A DNA stretch of 64,000 nt from Microbacterium foliorum. Its GTDB lineage: Bacteria > Actinomycetota > Actinomycetes > Actinomycetales > Microbacteriaceae. Location: positions 806,001 to 870,000 of the forward strand of contig NZ_CP031425.1 of the NCBI RefSeq assembly GCF_003367705.1, read 5' to 3'. Shown here one piece after another: positions 33,873 through 43,005 of this stretch. The translations under genes were made by a program, and so were the position numbers. The notes beneath the pieces were generated by a model that was given only the letters and a program-made list of their open reading frames with translations, had not been told where the DNA came from and made no database searches. The stretch's first letter is position 1, and every line of letters begins with the position of its first letter.

Positions 33873-35699
33873 GTGAGCACCACAACCGAGAGGTCGAGCG
33901 ATCCGCTCCGGCCGTCCGACCATGTCGACGGCGAAGAGTCGATCACCCAGCCCCGCCTCGGCCTGGTGGGCTGGCTGCGCTGGGGCTGGCGTCAGCTGAC
34001 GTCGATGCGCACCGCGCTGATCCTGCTCCTCGTGCTGGCCATCGCCGCCATTCCCGGCTCGATCTTCCCGCAGCGGATGGCCGACCCCAACGGCGTCACC
34101 CAGTGGGAGCGCGAGAACCCCGATCTCTTCCCGGTCCTCGACGGCCTGAAGCTGTTCGACGTCTACCTGTCGCCGTGGTTCTCGGCCATCTACCTGCTGC
34201 TGTTCGCCTCGCTCGTGGGGTGCGTGATCCCGCGCATCAGGCACCATGCCAAGGCGCTGCAGGCCCGGCCGCCGCGCACGCCCGCCCGCCTGCAGCGGCT
34301 CGCCGACTTCCGTGCGGTCGAGCGCACCTCGACGGATGCCGCGACCGATGCCTCCGCGTCGATCGACATCGCGCAGAAGCAGCTCAAGGCTCTCGGCTAC
34401 CGGGTCGAGCGCTATGACGACAAGCGCTCGTCGTCGGTCTCGGCCGAGCGCGGTTACTGGCGCGAGACCGGCAACCTGCTGTTCCACCTCGCCCTGGTCG
34501 GTGTGCTCATCACGGTCGGCGTCGGCGGCGGCTTCGCGTACACCGGCCAGCGCGTGCTGGTCGAGGGCGAGACGTTCGCGAACACGCTGCTCGACTACGA
34601 CTCGATGAACCGCGGTCGCTTTGTCGGCGACGGGGCGCTCGCGCCGTACTCGATGCGGCTCGACAGCTTCGACGTGACCTATCAGCCGTTCGGCGAGCCC
34701 GGATCCGGTCAGGCCGGTGACTTCTCGGCCAACGTCACGGTGCAGGAGAACGGCGACGAGCGCACCGGCTCGGTCAAGGTCAACGAACCGCTCGGCGTCG
34801 CCGATGACAACGTCTTCCTGCTCGGAAACGGCTACGCCCCGACGGTCACGGTGCGCAACCCCGAGGGCGATGTCGTCTTCACCAACAGCACCCCGTTCCT
34901 GCCGCAGGACAACAACATGACCTCTCTCGGAGTCCTCAAGATCCCGGACGGTCTCAGCGAGCAGGTCGGCCTCGTCGGATTCTTCTACCCGACCACTGGG
35001 GTGCTCGACACCGGCGCGTTCTTCTCGGCCTTCCCCGAGCTCACGAACCCGACCCTCACGCTCGACGTGTACACGGGGGATCTCGGCATCAACGAGGGCA
35101 TCCCGCGCTCGGTGTACGTGCTCGACACCACGGGGATGACGAAGGTCACGGGGCGCTCGACCGACCTCGAGTCGATCGAGCTGACGCCCGGCCAGACCGC
35201 TGATCTGCCGAACGGCATGGGCACCGTGACCTTCGAGGACGAGTCACCCGCAGGGGCGACCGACGCCTCGCAGTCGGTCAAGCGGTTCGCGTCGCTGCAG
35301 ATCCACCGCGACGCCTCGGGGCCCTGGGTGCTCGGCTTCGCGCTCCTCGCGCTCGGCGGCCTGATGCTCGCTCTGTTCATCCCGCGCCGCCGCGTCTGGG
35401 TCAAGGCGACCGCCGCCGACGGCGTGGTCTCGCTCGAGTACGCCGGCCTCGCCCGCGGTGAGGACCCGACTCTTGCTCATGCGGTCGACGACCTCGTGGC
35501 AGGACACGCCAGACTGCTGGACACAGCGGGCGTCACCGCCGCCGAGCCCGAGACCGAGCCCGAGGAAGAGCCGGAGCCCGAGGAAGAGCGGGAGCCCGCG
35601 GAAGAGCCAGGGGCCGACGACCGTGTCGACGCCGACGCGCAGACAGACTCCGAGCGCGAGGCCGACGGCCCCGCATCCGACACGCCGAAAGTAGACTGA
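33873..35699 (+). CDS. resB: Cytochrome c biogenesis protein ResB (CcsB-type)
   Basis: A 608-residue membrane protein of the ResB/Ccs1 family, one half of the system II haem-handling synthetase. N-terminal membrane helices follow a soluble stretch (LTSMRTALILLLVLAIAAIPGSIFPQ; then a second pair near residue 100), a large extracytoplasmic domain fills the middle, and a last helix ends near residue 525. The C-terminal 70 residues are extremely acidic (repeated EPEEE and EPE), which is a lineage extension. GTG start with GGAAGG 6 nt upstream. Confidence 0.93.
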   Translation: MSTTTERSSDPLRPSDHVDGEESITQPRLGLVGWLRWGWRQLTSMRTALILLLVLAIAAIPGSIFPQRMADPNGVTQWERENPDLFPVLDGLKLFDVYLSPWFSAIYLLLFASLVGCVIPRIRHHAKALQARPPRTPARLQRLADFRAVERTSTDAATDASASIDIAQKQLKALGYRVERYDDKRSSSVSAERGYWRETGNLLFHLALVGVLITVGVGGGFAYTGQRVLVEGETFANTLLDYDSMNRGRFVGDGALAPYSMRLDSFDVTYQPFGEPGSGQAGDFSANVTVQENGDERTGSVKVNEPLGVADDNVFLLGNGYAPTVTVRNPEGDVVFTNSTPFLPQDNNMTSLGVLKIPDGLSEQVGLVGFFYPTTGVLDTGAFFSAFPELTNPTLTLDVYTGDLGINEGIPRSVYVLDTTGMTKVTGRSTDLESIELTPGQTADLPNGMGTVTFEDESPAGATDASQSVKRFASLQIHRDASGPWVLGFALLALGGLMLALFIPRRRVWVKATAADGVVSLEYAGLARGEDPTLAHAVDDLVAGHARLLDTAGVTAAEPETEPEEEPEPEEEREPAEEPGADDRVDADAQTDSEREADGPASDTPKVD

Positions 35700-35703
35700 C
35701 ACC

Positions 35704-36687
35704 ATGTTCGACCTCGAAGTGATCTCGCCGATCCTGCTCTGGACGTCGATCGCGATCTATGCGGCGGCCTTCGTGGCCTACGCCTTCGATCTCGCTCGTC
35801 GATCCCAGCTGTCGGCCGATTCGGCGAACGTCCGCGAGTTCGAGCTCGTCGGCGCCGGGGCGCGTGGCTCGTCCGCGGCGCGCGGCGCGAAGGGCACCGC
35901 AGCATCCGACTCCGCGCCGCAGCGCTTCGTGATGGCGCGCATCGGCACGTCGCTCACGATCCTGGCGTTCATCTTCCAGCTCGCGGCGACGCTCACCCGC
36001 GGGTTCGCTGCCGGCCGCGTGCCGTGGGCCAACCTGTACGAGTTCGCGATGATGGGCACGCTGCTGATCGTCGCGGTGTTCCTCGCGGTGCTCCTGCGCG
36101 TCGACCTGCGCTTCCTCGGAACCTTCATCACCGGGCTCGTCGTGGTGCTCCTCGGGCTCGCGGCGACGAACTTCTACGTCGACGTCTCGCCGCTGATGGA
36201 TCCGCTCAAGAGCGTCTGGCTGGTGATCCACGTCTTCGTGGCGTCACTGGGCACCGCGTTCTTCGCCCTCGCCTTCGCGCTCTCCGTGATCCAGCTCATG
36301 CAGTCGCGCCGCGAGCGCCTCACCTCCGAGGGCGCGGAGAAGACCGGGCCGGGATTCCTCCGTACCTTCCCCGGGTCGGAGCGCCTCGAGAGCATGGCGT
36401 ACCGGTTCACGATCATCGGCTTCATCCTCTGGACGTTCACGCTCATCGCCGGGTCGATCTGGGCGTACTACGCGTGGAGCCGCTTCTGGGGCTTCGACGT
36501 CAAGGAGACCTGGACCTTCGTGATCTGGGTGCTCTATGCCGGATACATCCACGCCCGTGCGACACGCGGATGGCGTGGCAACAGATCGGCATGGCTCGCC
36601 ATCGTCGGATTCTCGGCCGTGCTGTTCAACTTCACGATCGTCAACGTCTTCTTCAAGGGCCTGCACGCCTACTCCGGCCTCAGCTGA
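35704..36687 (+). CDS. ccsB: Cytochrome c synthase CcsA-type protein (CcsB in some naming)
   Basis: A 327-residue membrane protein with about eight helices and the tryptophan-rich haem-binding motif WSRFWGFDVKETWTF. It forms, with ResB, the complex that exports haem and attaches it to apocytochrome c outside the membrane. It starts 4 nt after the ResB stop, so the two are co-expressed. The C-terminal end (GLHAYSGLS) reaches into an 18-bp tandem repeat. Confidence 0.95.
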   Translation: MFDLEVISPILLWTSIAIYAAAFVAYAFDLARRSQLSADSANVREFELVGAGARGSSAARGAKGTAASDSAPQRFVMARIGTSLTILAFIFQLAATLTRGFAAGRVPWANLYEFAMMGTLLIVAVFLAVLLRVDLRFLGTFITGLVVVLLGLAATNFYVDVSPLMDPLKSVWLVIHVFVASLGTAFFALAFALSVIQLMQSRRERLTSEGAEKTGPGFLRTFPGSERLESMAYRFTIIGFILWTFTLIAGSIWAYYAWSRFWGFDVKETWTFVIWVLYAGYIHARATRGWRGNRSAWLAIVGFSAVLFNFTIVNVFFKGLHAYSGLS

Positions 36688-36729
36688 GCGTCCAGTCTCA
36701 GCTGGACGTCCGGCCTCAGCTGAGCGTCC
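36676..36729 (+). repeat. 18-bp tandem repeat x3 across the ccsB stop
   Basis: Units GGCCTCAGCTGAGCGTCC, AGTCTCAGCTGGACGTCC and GGCCTCAGCTGAGCGTCC follow one another; the first holds the ccsB stop codon. Each contains the palindrome CAGCTG. Confidence 0.88.
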
Positions 36730-36738
36730 GGATCCCGG

Positions 36739-37335
36739 TCATCGGAACGACCGGAGTCCGAACGGGATCACCTCGGCATGCTCGACGCCGTCTTCGTACC
36801 AGACGAACTCCACCTCCGAGATGGTCTCCGCCGGGCGCTTGCTGAGCGACCGACGGGACTTGTGCGACAGCTCCGACCAGGCGGCGGCCGAGAGCGTCTT
36901 CGCATAGATCACGGAGAGGTGGAAGGTCCACTCCGCGGTGTCGCGCTCATCGAGGCGGCGGAAGTCGGTGGCGTCGAGCGCGGTGCTGAGCTTCGCATAG
37001 GCCGACACGAGCGACGACGTGCGCGTCAGCCGCAGGATCACCACCTGCCACGGCGTCGGGAAGACGTCGACGGCCTCGGCGATGACCTCGATCGGATGCT
37101 GTGCCACCGCCCATTCGCGGATCAGTGAGAGCACCTCCTCGCGTCGCTCGGGTTCGTGGAAGGCGCGAAGCGTGACGTGCTCGGTGTGCGCGTGCGGCGC
37201 GTCGACACGGCCGAGGGCGGACCGCTGTTCAGCGCGGTACACGTCGGAGACGGCCCTCGTCGGCCGCAGCACGAGGTACTGCTGCCCCTCCAGCGAAGCG
37301 AGCTGTGTGGGCGAGGACATGAATGGTCGGCGCAT
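36739..37335 (-). CDS. 2H phosphoesterase (2'-5' RNA ligase family)
   Basis: A 198-residue two-histidine phosphoesterase. The paired H-x-T/S motifs are HVT (in HTEHVTLRAF) and HLS (in WTFHLSVIYA). Family members act on cyclic phosphodiesters or nucleotide ends; the substrate here is unknown. The start at 37335 is supported by TACGAT 6 nt upstream (37342-37347, minus strand), as for other leaderless genes; a second ATG at 37320 is possible. The gene is convergent with ccsB across the 18-bp repeats. Confidence 0.82.
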   Translation of the reverse strand: MRRPFMSSPTQLASLEGQQYLVLRPTRAVSDVYRAEQRSALGRVDAPHAHTEHVTLRAFHEPERREEVLSLIREWAVAQHPIEVIAEAVDVFPTPWQVVILRLTRTSSLVSAYAKLSTALDATDFRRLDERDTAEWTFHLSVIYAKTLSAAAWSELSHKSRRSLSKRPAETISEVEFVWYEDGVEHAEVIPFGLRSFR

Positions 37336-37414
37336 CTCCTGATCGTACGGGCGTCGAGGGGTGCCCGATGTCCGACGGCATCCGCGGTGGGCACGGATTC
37401 GGGAGCGGATACGC

Positions 37415-37450
37415 GACACGCCGCGCATCGAGGACGATGCGCGGCGTGTC
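37415..37450. terminator. Terminator of the YhgE/MMPL operon
   Basis: A perfect 16-bp inverted repeat (GACACGCCGCGCATCG and CGATGCGCGGCGTGTC) with an AGGA loop, 74 nt after the stop of the leftward operon. The neighbouring 37483-37520 stretch repeats CGGGACGGA. Confidence 0.85.
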
Positions 37451-37523
37451 AGCCGGGGAGATCCGAAGCCGTGCCCGCACAGGTCAGGACGGACGGGTCG
37501 GGACGGACGGTCGGGACGGATGG

Positions 37524-39419
37524 TCAGGCGGCGGCGAACGCGGCTCTGGCCGAGGTCGTGCGGCGCAGCGTGACTGCGAGCGTCGTCACGACGAGCGACA
37601 GCACACCCCAGACGATCAGCGCCGCGAGGGCGCTTCCGCTGCCGGCGATGAGTCCGCTGAAGGCCGGCGCCGTCGGCAGCGCCGCGGCGAGACCGGACAG
37701 CCAGCCGGGAACGGTCGACACGAGCCCCGTGGCGATCGCCAGCACGCCGACGAGTGCGCTCACCCAGCGACCGATTCCCCCGAAGACGGCGACCAATGCC
37801 TGGTTGACGGCGGCGAAGGCCACTCCGGCCAGCACGGCCGTGCCGGCGAACGTCCACCACGCGCCGGCATCGTAACCCGCGACGATCTGCACGATGAGCG
37901 AGACGAGCACGCCCTGTGCCGCGCCGATCGCGGCGGCCGGGGCGAACGCGCGCAGGGCGAGCCCCGCCGACGACCGTCGAGAGGTCAGGGTGCGCGCCGT
38001 GTGGGCGCGCATCACCAGGAACGAGGCGAGGGCACCGAACCACAGCACCACCGCGGTGAGCAGGGGGATCGCAGTCGGACCGAAGATCGTCGACTCGTCG
38101 GCACCCTTCGAGGCCACCGGGTCTGCGATCACCGAGGCGAGCGAGGTCGACTGCGCGTCGGTGAACGACGGCAGCGAGTCGGCCGCGGTCCGCAGTCCGC
38201 CCGCGAGATCTCCGGTCCCCGTCGCGAGGGTGTCGAGGCCCGTGGCGAGGTCGGTGGCACCGGTCGCGAGATCTGTGGCGCCGCTCGAGAGCTGTCCTGC
38301 GCCGCTCGACAGTGCGCGGGCACCGTCGGCCGACTGATCGAGTCCCTGGTAGGCGAGCTGGTTCAGTCCGTCGGCGATCGTCGTCGCCCCGGCGCCGGCC
38401 TGGCTCAGCTGGCTGGCGACGGTGCCGGGAAGCGTCGAGAGCTGCTGCACACCGGCATCCGTCTGGGTGGCTCCCGACGAGAGCGCGACGAGCTGATCGC
38501 AGTAGGCCTGGGGGAAGCCGCTGGGCGCGCACGCATCGGCGAGCTGCTGCAGACCGCTGGCGACCTGCGCGGATCCCGCGGCGAGCTGCTGAGCGCCTGC
38601 GGCCTGATTCTGCAGTTCCGTGGCCCCGGCGGTCAGGCCCTGTCCGAGGTTCGCGGCGCCGGCGGCGGCTTCTCGCGTCTTCGACGAGAGGGTGTCGAGG
38701 CCGGACGCGAGAGAGGACGCCCCCGTGCCGAGCTCGGACGCACCGGATGCGAGCTGGCTGGCGCCGTCGGGGATCGCCGTGGCACCGGTCGCGGCATCGC
38801 GTGCGCCGGTGGCGAGCTGGGCGGCGCCGTCGGCGGCGTCGCCGATCTGGTCGCCGATGGTCGTGAAGCCGACCAGGATGTTCTCGGTGGTGGCCTCCGA
38901 GAGCAGGGTGCCCATGCTGGAGGCGGCGACGTTCGCGATCTGGCTCGTGATGAGGTCGTCGGCCACGAGCCCGTCGTCGGGCGTGGTGACCGTGATGGTG
39001 GCCTGCTGCGCGTCGGACGCCGCCTCGCCCCCGCCGTCGGAGATCGCCTGACCCGATGAGGTGGCAGCCTTCGAGAAGTCCTTCGGGATCGTGATGACGG
39101 CCTGATATGAGCCGTCGGCGAGTCCGTCGGAGGCGTCGTCCTTGTTCGAGATCACCCACGTGAGGTTCGAGTCGAGGTCGTCCGACCCCTCCACCAGACC
39201 TGAGGCGAGCTGCCTGCCGAGGGGCGTCAGCTGCCCGTCGATCTCGACGGGTTCGTCGAGGTTGACGATCGCGGCGGTCATCGAGTCCAGACGCTCGGTC
39301 GGATTCTGCAGTGCGGCGACCAGGATGCCGCCGACGGCCGCGGGCAGCAGCAGGATGCCGAGGATCGTCAGCCAGGTGATGGGCTTGCGCGAACGTGCGC
39401 GCTCGATGGGGAGGGTCAT
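37524..39419 (-). CDS. YhgE/Pip-type membrane protein with heptad-like repeats
   Basis: A 631-residue protein with an N-terminal membrane helix (WLTILGILLLPAAVGGILVA), a ~350-residue extracytoplasmic part, and a C-terminal ABC-2-like block of five or six helices. The outer part contains many TGA/SGA-x-x-L repeats (e.g. ASGASELGTGASSLASGLDTL), the X5 heptads of the YhgE/Pip family, which includes phage-receptor-like and ESX-associated proteins. The ATG overlaps the stop of the MMPL gene as ATGA. The pair probably exports a lipid or other envelope compound. Confidence 0.87.
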   Translation of the reverse strand: MTLPIERARSRKPITWLTILGILLLPAAVGGILVAALQNPTERLDSMTAAIVNLDEPVEIDGQLTPLGRQLASGLVEGSDDLDSNLTWVISNKDDASDGLADGSYQAVITIPKDFSKAATSSGQAISDGGGEAASDAQQATITVTTPDDGLVADDLITSQIANVAASSMGTLLSEATTENILVGFTTIGDQIGDAADGAAQLATGARDAATGATAIPDGASQLASGASELGTGASSLASGLDTLSSKTREAAAGAANLGQGLTAGATELQNQAAGAQQLAAGSAQVASGLQQLADACAPSGFPQAYCDQLVALSSGATQTDAGVQQLSTLPGTVASQLSQAGAGATTIADGLNQLAYQGLDQSADGARALSSGAGQLSSGATDLATGATDLATGLDTLATGTGDLAGGLRTAADSLPSFTDAQSTSLASVIADPVASKGADESTIFGPTAIPLLTAVVLWFGALASFLVMRAHTARTLTSRRSSAGLALRAFAPAAAIGAAQGVLVSLIVQIVAGYDAGAWWTFAGTAVLAGVAFAAVNQALVAVFGGIGRWVSALVGVLAIATGLVSTVPGWLSGLAAALPTAPAFSGLIAGSGSALAALIVWGVLSLVVTTLAVTLRRTTSARAAFAAA

Positions 39420-42205
39420 GCGGTCACCTCGGTCGATTCGGAGGAGTCGTCTGCGACGGGCAGCGCAGCGGATGGGCGTCGGGGTGCGTCGATGTCGATC
39501 ACGGCGACGGATGTGCGCCCGGCGTCCGCGAGCAGTCGCTCGGCGAGCTGCGGGGCGAGCGAGGTCAGCAGCAGTGCGGTCGAGCTGCGTGCATCTCTCA
39601 GGCGTGCGACGAGCTGATCGTGCTCGGCGGAGGAGAGTCGATCGACGCCGTCGATGACGACCACCGACGGGCGACCGCGTAGCGCCTCGGTGGGGTCGGC
39701 GGACAGATCGGCCGTGTCCGTCGTCAGGACGGCGCCGACGTGGGCGCGCACCCATGCCGCGCGGCCGGGCAGCAGATGGCCGGCCACCCGCAGGCGCCCG
39801 CCATCTGCAGAGAGGCGGCCCGCGATCGCGAGCGACAGGGCGCGCAGAGCACCGGGGGACGACCCGGTGAGCACAGCGGAGCCGCCGGGAGCGAGGCGCA
39901 GGTGCAGGCCACCGACGCCGGCAGCCTCGATCGTCAGATCGTCGGCGGCCACCACCGAGTCATCGCCCGGCCACTCCGCGAGGTGGCGCTCGCGCTCGAC
40001 CGCTTCGCCCTCGATGTCGACGCTCGGCAGAATCCTCTCGAGCCAGGCCGGGATCTCCCAGGCGCGCTCGCCGAGGATCGCCATCAGTGCGGGGATCAGT
40101 GTCATCCGCACCAGGAAGGCGTCGATCGCGATGCCCGCCGCGAGGCCGAGGGCGATGGGCTTGAGAGACGAGTCGCCCTCGGGCACGAAGGCCACGAACA
40201 CGGCGAACATGATGAGCCCCGCCGCGGTGACGACCTTCGCCGAGCCCGTGAAGCCGCTGCGCACGGCCCGCAGTGCGGCGGCGCGGCGGGTCGCCCGGTC
40301 GGGACTCCTGCCATCGGGGTCGTGCACGAAGTCCTCCCGCATCCGCGAGACGAGGAAGACCTGGTAGTCCATGGCGAGTCCGAACAGGACGCCCATGAGG
40401 ATGATGGGCATGAAGCTGATGATCGGACCGACCTTCGCGACGTGCAGCGCATCGGCGAACCAGCCCCACTCGAAGACCGCGCCGACGACGCCGAATCCGG
40501 CGACGATCGAGAGCAGATATCCCGCGGCGGCGGTGATCGGCACCCAGAGCGAGCGGAACACGATCGTGAGGAGGATCAGCGACAGGCCGATCACGAAGAT
40601 GCCGAAGGGCAGAAGTGCGTTGCCGAGCTGGTCGGAGATGTCGATGCCGACGGCGGTGAAACCGGTGACCTTGAGGTCGATGTCGTACTTCTTGAGCCAC
40701 TCGTCGTGATGGGCGCGGAGCTCGCGCACCAGATCCGCGGTCGCGGGATCGTCGGGCGCGGTCTCGGGGATCAGCTGCACGATCCCGGTGTCCGCCGTCT
40801 CATTGGGGGTCGAGAGCGCGACCTCCTTGACGCCGTCGATCTTCGCGACGTCGTCGCCGAGGTCCTGCATGAGGGTCAGCGGATCGGTCGAGGTGACGAT
40901 GGTTCCGGTCAGGATGAGCGGGCCGTTGAACCCCGGGCCGAACTCCTGGGCCACGAGGTCGTAGGTCTGGCGCGCCTCGGAGGCCTTCGGCAGCACGCCG
41001 GCATTCGGCAGTGCGAGATTCAGGCTCAGCGCGGGGACGGCGACGATGCCGAGTCCGATGATCACGGCGAGCGAGACGAGGATCGGGCGCTTGGTGACCC
41101 CGGTGACCCAGCGGTCGCTGGCCTGGCGGCGCGGGCCGGGGGCGGATGCGCCCTTCTTCGCCTTCGGCGCGCGGCGGGGGCGCCCGGCGACGCGGCCCTT
41201 CATGAACCCGAGCAGTGCCGGGGTGAGGGTCACGGCGATCGCGACGGCCACCGCGACGGCGGCCGACGCGGCGATGCCCATGGTCGTCAGGAACGGGATG
41301 CCGGCGAAGCCGAGCCCGATCAGCGCGATCAGCACGGTGACGCCGGCGAAGACCACGGCCGAGCCGGCGGTGCCCACGGCGCGTGCGGTCGACTCCTCGG
41401 GGTCGACGCCGTCGCGGACCTGGTCCTGGTGCCTGGCCATGATGAACAGCGCGTAGTCGATGCCGACCGCGAGTCCCAGCATCAGTGCGAGCAGCGGGGT
41501 GGTCGACGAGACGGTGGCGAAGGCCGTGGCCGCGAAGATCCCCGCCATCGAGATGCCGACGCCGAGCACGGCGGTGAGCAGCGGGAGCCCGGCCACGACG
41601 AAGGAGCGGAACGTGACGATCAGCACGAGCAGGGCGATCAGCAGGCCGACGGCCTCGGTGAGGGTCACGCCGGGGATGGACGTGGCGAACAGCTCCCCGC
41701 CGAGCGAGGTCTGCGAGCCCGACGGAAGCTCGTCCGAGAGTTCCGCGACGACGGAGCGGAGGTCGTCGCGGGTCTGGTCCGACACGTCGGTCGCCTGTCC
41801 GTCGAACTGCAGGCGGATGATGCCGGCGGTCTCGTCGTCGTTGATCATGCCGCTGACGTTCTCGTCGTACGGCGACGTGGCCGACAGCACCGAGTCGTCG
41901 AGGTCGGCGAGCCGGTCGACCGCATCCTCGATGTCGCCTCGGTACTCGGCATCGGTCACGTGATCGCCGTCGGCGGCGACCACGATGATCTGTGCGCTGG
42001 TGCCGCTGACGGCGGGGAAGGAGCGGTTGAGCTGCTCGAGGCCGGCCTGCGACTCGGTGCCGGGGATCGAGAAGGAGTTGTCCGTGCCGGCTCCGAGGAC
42101 GAGCGCTCCGGCTCCGGCGATGCCGAGCGCGAGCAGCCAGGACAGGAGGACGCGCCACGGGTGGCGGTACGACCAGCGGCCGAGCGAGGACAGGAGAGTG
42201 GACAC
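39416..42205 (-). CDS. MMPL transporter fused to a degenerate ABC ATPase domain
   Basis: A 929-residue protein. Residues 1-~740 are an MMPL/RND-type exporter with two blocks of membrane helices and paired loops (LALMLGLAVGIDYALFIMARHQDQ and MGVLFGLAMDYQVFLVSRMREDF carry the proton-relay Asp-Tyr). Residues ~744-929 resemble an ABC nucleotide-binding domain but lack essentials: the P-loop position reads LTGSSPGALRAL with no Lys, and no LSGGQ signature follows, while a Walker B-like VVVIDGVD remains. ATP hydrolysis is therefore unlikely. GTG start at 42205 with GAGGAG 4 nt before. It is first in an operon with the YhgE-like gene and divergent from a TetR gene. Confidence 0.87.
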   Translation of the reverse strand: MSTLLSSLGRWSYRHPWRVLLSWLLALGIAGAGALVLGAGTDNSFSIPGTESQAGLEQLNRSFPAVSGTSAQIIVVAADGDHVTDAEYRGDIEDAVDRLADLDDSVLSATSPYDENVSGMINDDETAGIIRLQFDGQATDVSDQTRDDLRSVVAELSDELPSGSQTSLGGELFATSIPGVTLTEAVGLLIALLVLIVTFRSFVVAGLPLLTAVLGVGISMAGIFAATAFATVSSTTPLLALMLGLAVGIDYALFIMARHQDQVRDGVDPEESTARAVGTAGSAVVFAGVTVLIALIGLGFAGIPFLTTMGIAASAAVAVAVAIAVTLTPALLGFMKGRVAGRPRRAPKAKKGASAPGPRRQASDRWVTGVTKRPILVSLAVIIGLGIVAVPALSLNLALPNAGVLPKASEARQTYDLVAQEFGPGFNGPLILTGTIVTSTDPLTLMQDLGDDVAKIDGVKEVALSTPNETADTGIVQLIPETAPDDPATADLVRELRAHHDEWLKKYDIDLKVTGFTAVGIDISDQLGNALLPFGIFVIGLSLILLTIVFRSLWVPITAAAGYLLSIVAGFGVVGAVFEWGWFADALHVAKVGPIISFMPIILMGVLFGLAMDYQVFLVSRMREDFVHDPDGRSPDRATRRAAALRAVRSGFTGSAKVVTAAGLIMFAVFVAFVPEGDSSLKPIALGLAAGIAIDAFLVRMTLIPALMAILGERAWEIPAWLERILPSVDIEGEAVERERHLAEWPGDDSVVAADDLTIEAAGVGGLHLRLAPGGSAVLTGSSPGALRALSLAIAGRLSADGGRLRVAGHLLPGRAAWVRAHVGAVLTTDTADLSADPTEALRGRPSVVVIDGVDRLSSAEHDQLVARLRDARSSTALLLTSLAPQLAERLLADAGRTSVAVIDIDAPRRPSAALPVADDSSESTEVTA

Positions 42206-42230
42206 GGAGCTCCTCGGGAGATGCGGGTTT

Positions 42231-42265
42231 GGATACACGACTGTATCCGATACATACATGTATCG
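42231..42265. promoter_or_regulatory. Tandem operators in the TetR/MMPL divergent region
   Basis: Two inverted repeats share one base: GGATAC-6 nt-GTATCC (42231-42248) and CGATACAT-2 nt-ATGTATCG (42248-42265). A minus-strand promoter, TTACGA and TACAGT with 17-nt spacing, lies across them, so binding would block transcription of the MMPL operon. The adjacent TetR is the likely ligand. Confidence 0.7.
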
Positions 42266-42327
42266 TAAGGTGATCGACGCTCGGCACCCTGTGTGCGGGG
42301 TGTGAGAATGAGAGGCAGGAGGATTCG

Positions 42328-42951
42328 ATGACGACACCCGCCACCCGAAGTCGCGAGAACACACGCGTGCGACTTCTCGACGCCGCAGCCCAGCTCTTCG
42401 CCGAGGTCGGTCTCGACGGCGCCTCGGTCGAGGCGGTCTGCGATCGCGCAGGCTTCACCCGTGGGGCGTTCTACTCGAACTTCGACTCGAAGGACGAGCT
42501 CTTCCTCATGCTCGCCGGAAGCGTCGCCGAGCAGCGCATCAACGCCGTGCGCAGACGCGTCGACGAGATCGCGGCCGACGGAGGGCTCTCGGAGGGGTGC
42601 GATCCGGTCGAGCTCGTGCAGCAGATCATGGATTCGGCGGAAGAGGACCGTCTCGACGTCATGCTGATGAGCGAGATCCGCATCCGCGCTCTGCGGGATG
42701 CGCAGTTCGGGGCCGCCTACCTCGCGCAGGAGCGTGAGATGGTCTCGAGCATCGCGACCATCATCAGCGACATCGTGTCGGTGAGCTCACTCGAGCTGAA
42801 GGTCCCGGCCTACGACGCGGCGCGCATGCTCATGCTCATCTGGGAGGGCATGACCGTTCGCGGAGCGATGGCCGGGCAGGACTCCGACAAGCTCCGTCAC
42901 TCGGGCAGCGAGGAGCTCGGCAGGCTGGTGCAGCTGCTGCTCGCGGAGTGA
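42328..42951 (+). CDS. TetR family regulator, likely of the MMPL operon
   Basis: A 207-residue TetR protein. The N-terminal helix-turn-helix is VEAVCDRAGFTRGAFYSNFDSKDELF; the rest is an all-helical ligand-binding domain of no recognisable specificity. It is divergent from the MMPL/YhgE operon, with two overlapping inverted repeats in the shared 122-bp region. TetR proteins so placed usually repress the divergent exporter until the exporter's substrate binds. An AGGAGG lies close to the ATG. Confidence 0.92.
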   Translation: MTTPATRSRENTRVRLLDAAAQLFAEVGLDGASVEAVCDRAGFTRGAFYSNFDSKDELFLMLAGSVAEQRINAVRRRVDEIAADGGLSEGCDPVELVQQIMDSAEEDRLDVMLMSEIRIRALRDAQFGAAYLAQEREMVSSIATIISDIVSVSSLELKVPAYDAARMLMLIWEGMTVRGAMAGQDSDKLRHSGSEELGRLVQLLLAE

Positions 42952-43005
42952 CGCGACGACGCGACGGCTGGCTGGCTGGCAGGCATGCAGGCGGCTGAGG
43001 GTCGG

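Noticed and set aside
39740..42268. 842-codon open frame antisense to the MMPL gene
   Set aside because: Composition is Arg/Asp/Gly-rich without hydrophobic or motif pattern; it is the reverse strand of a conserved membrane-protein gene.
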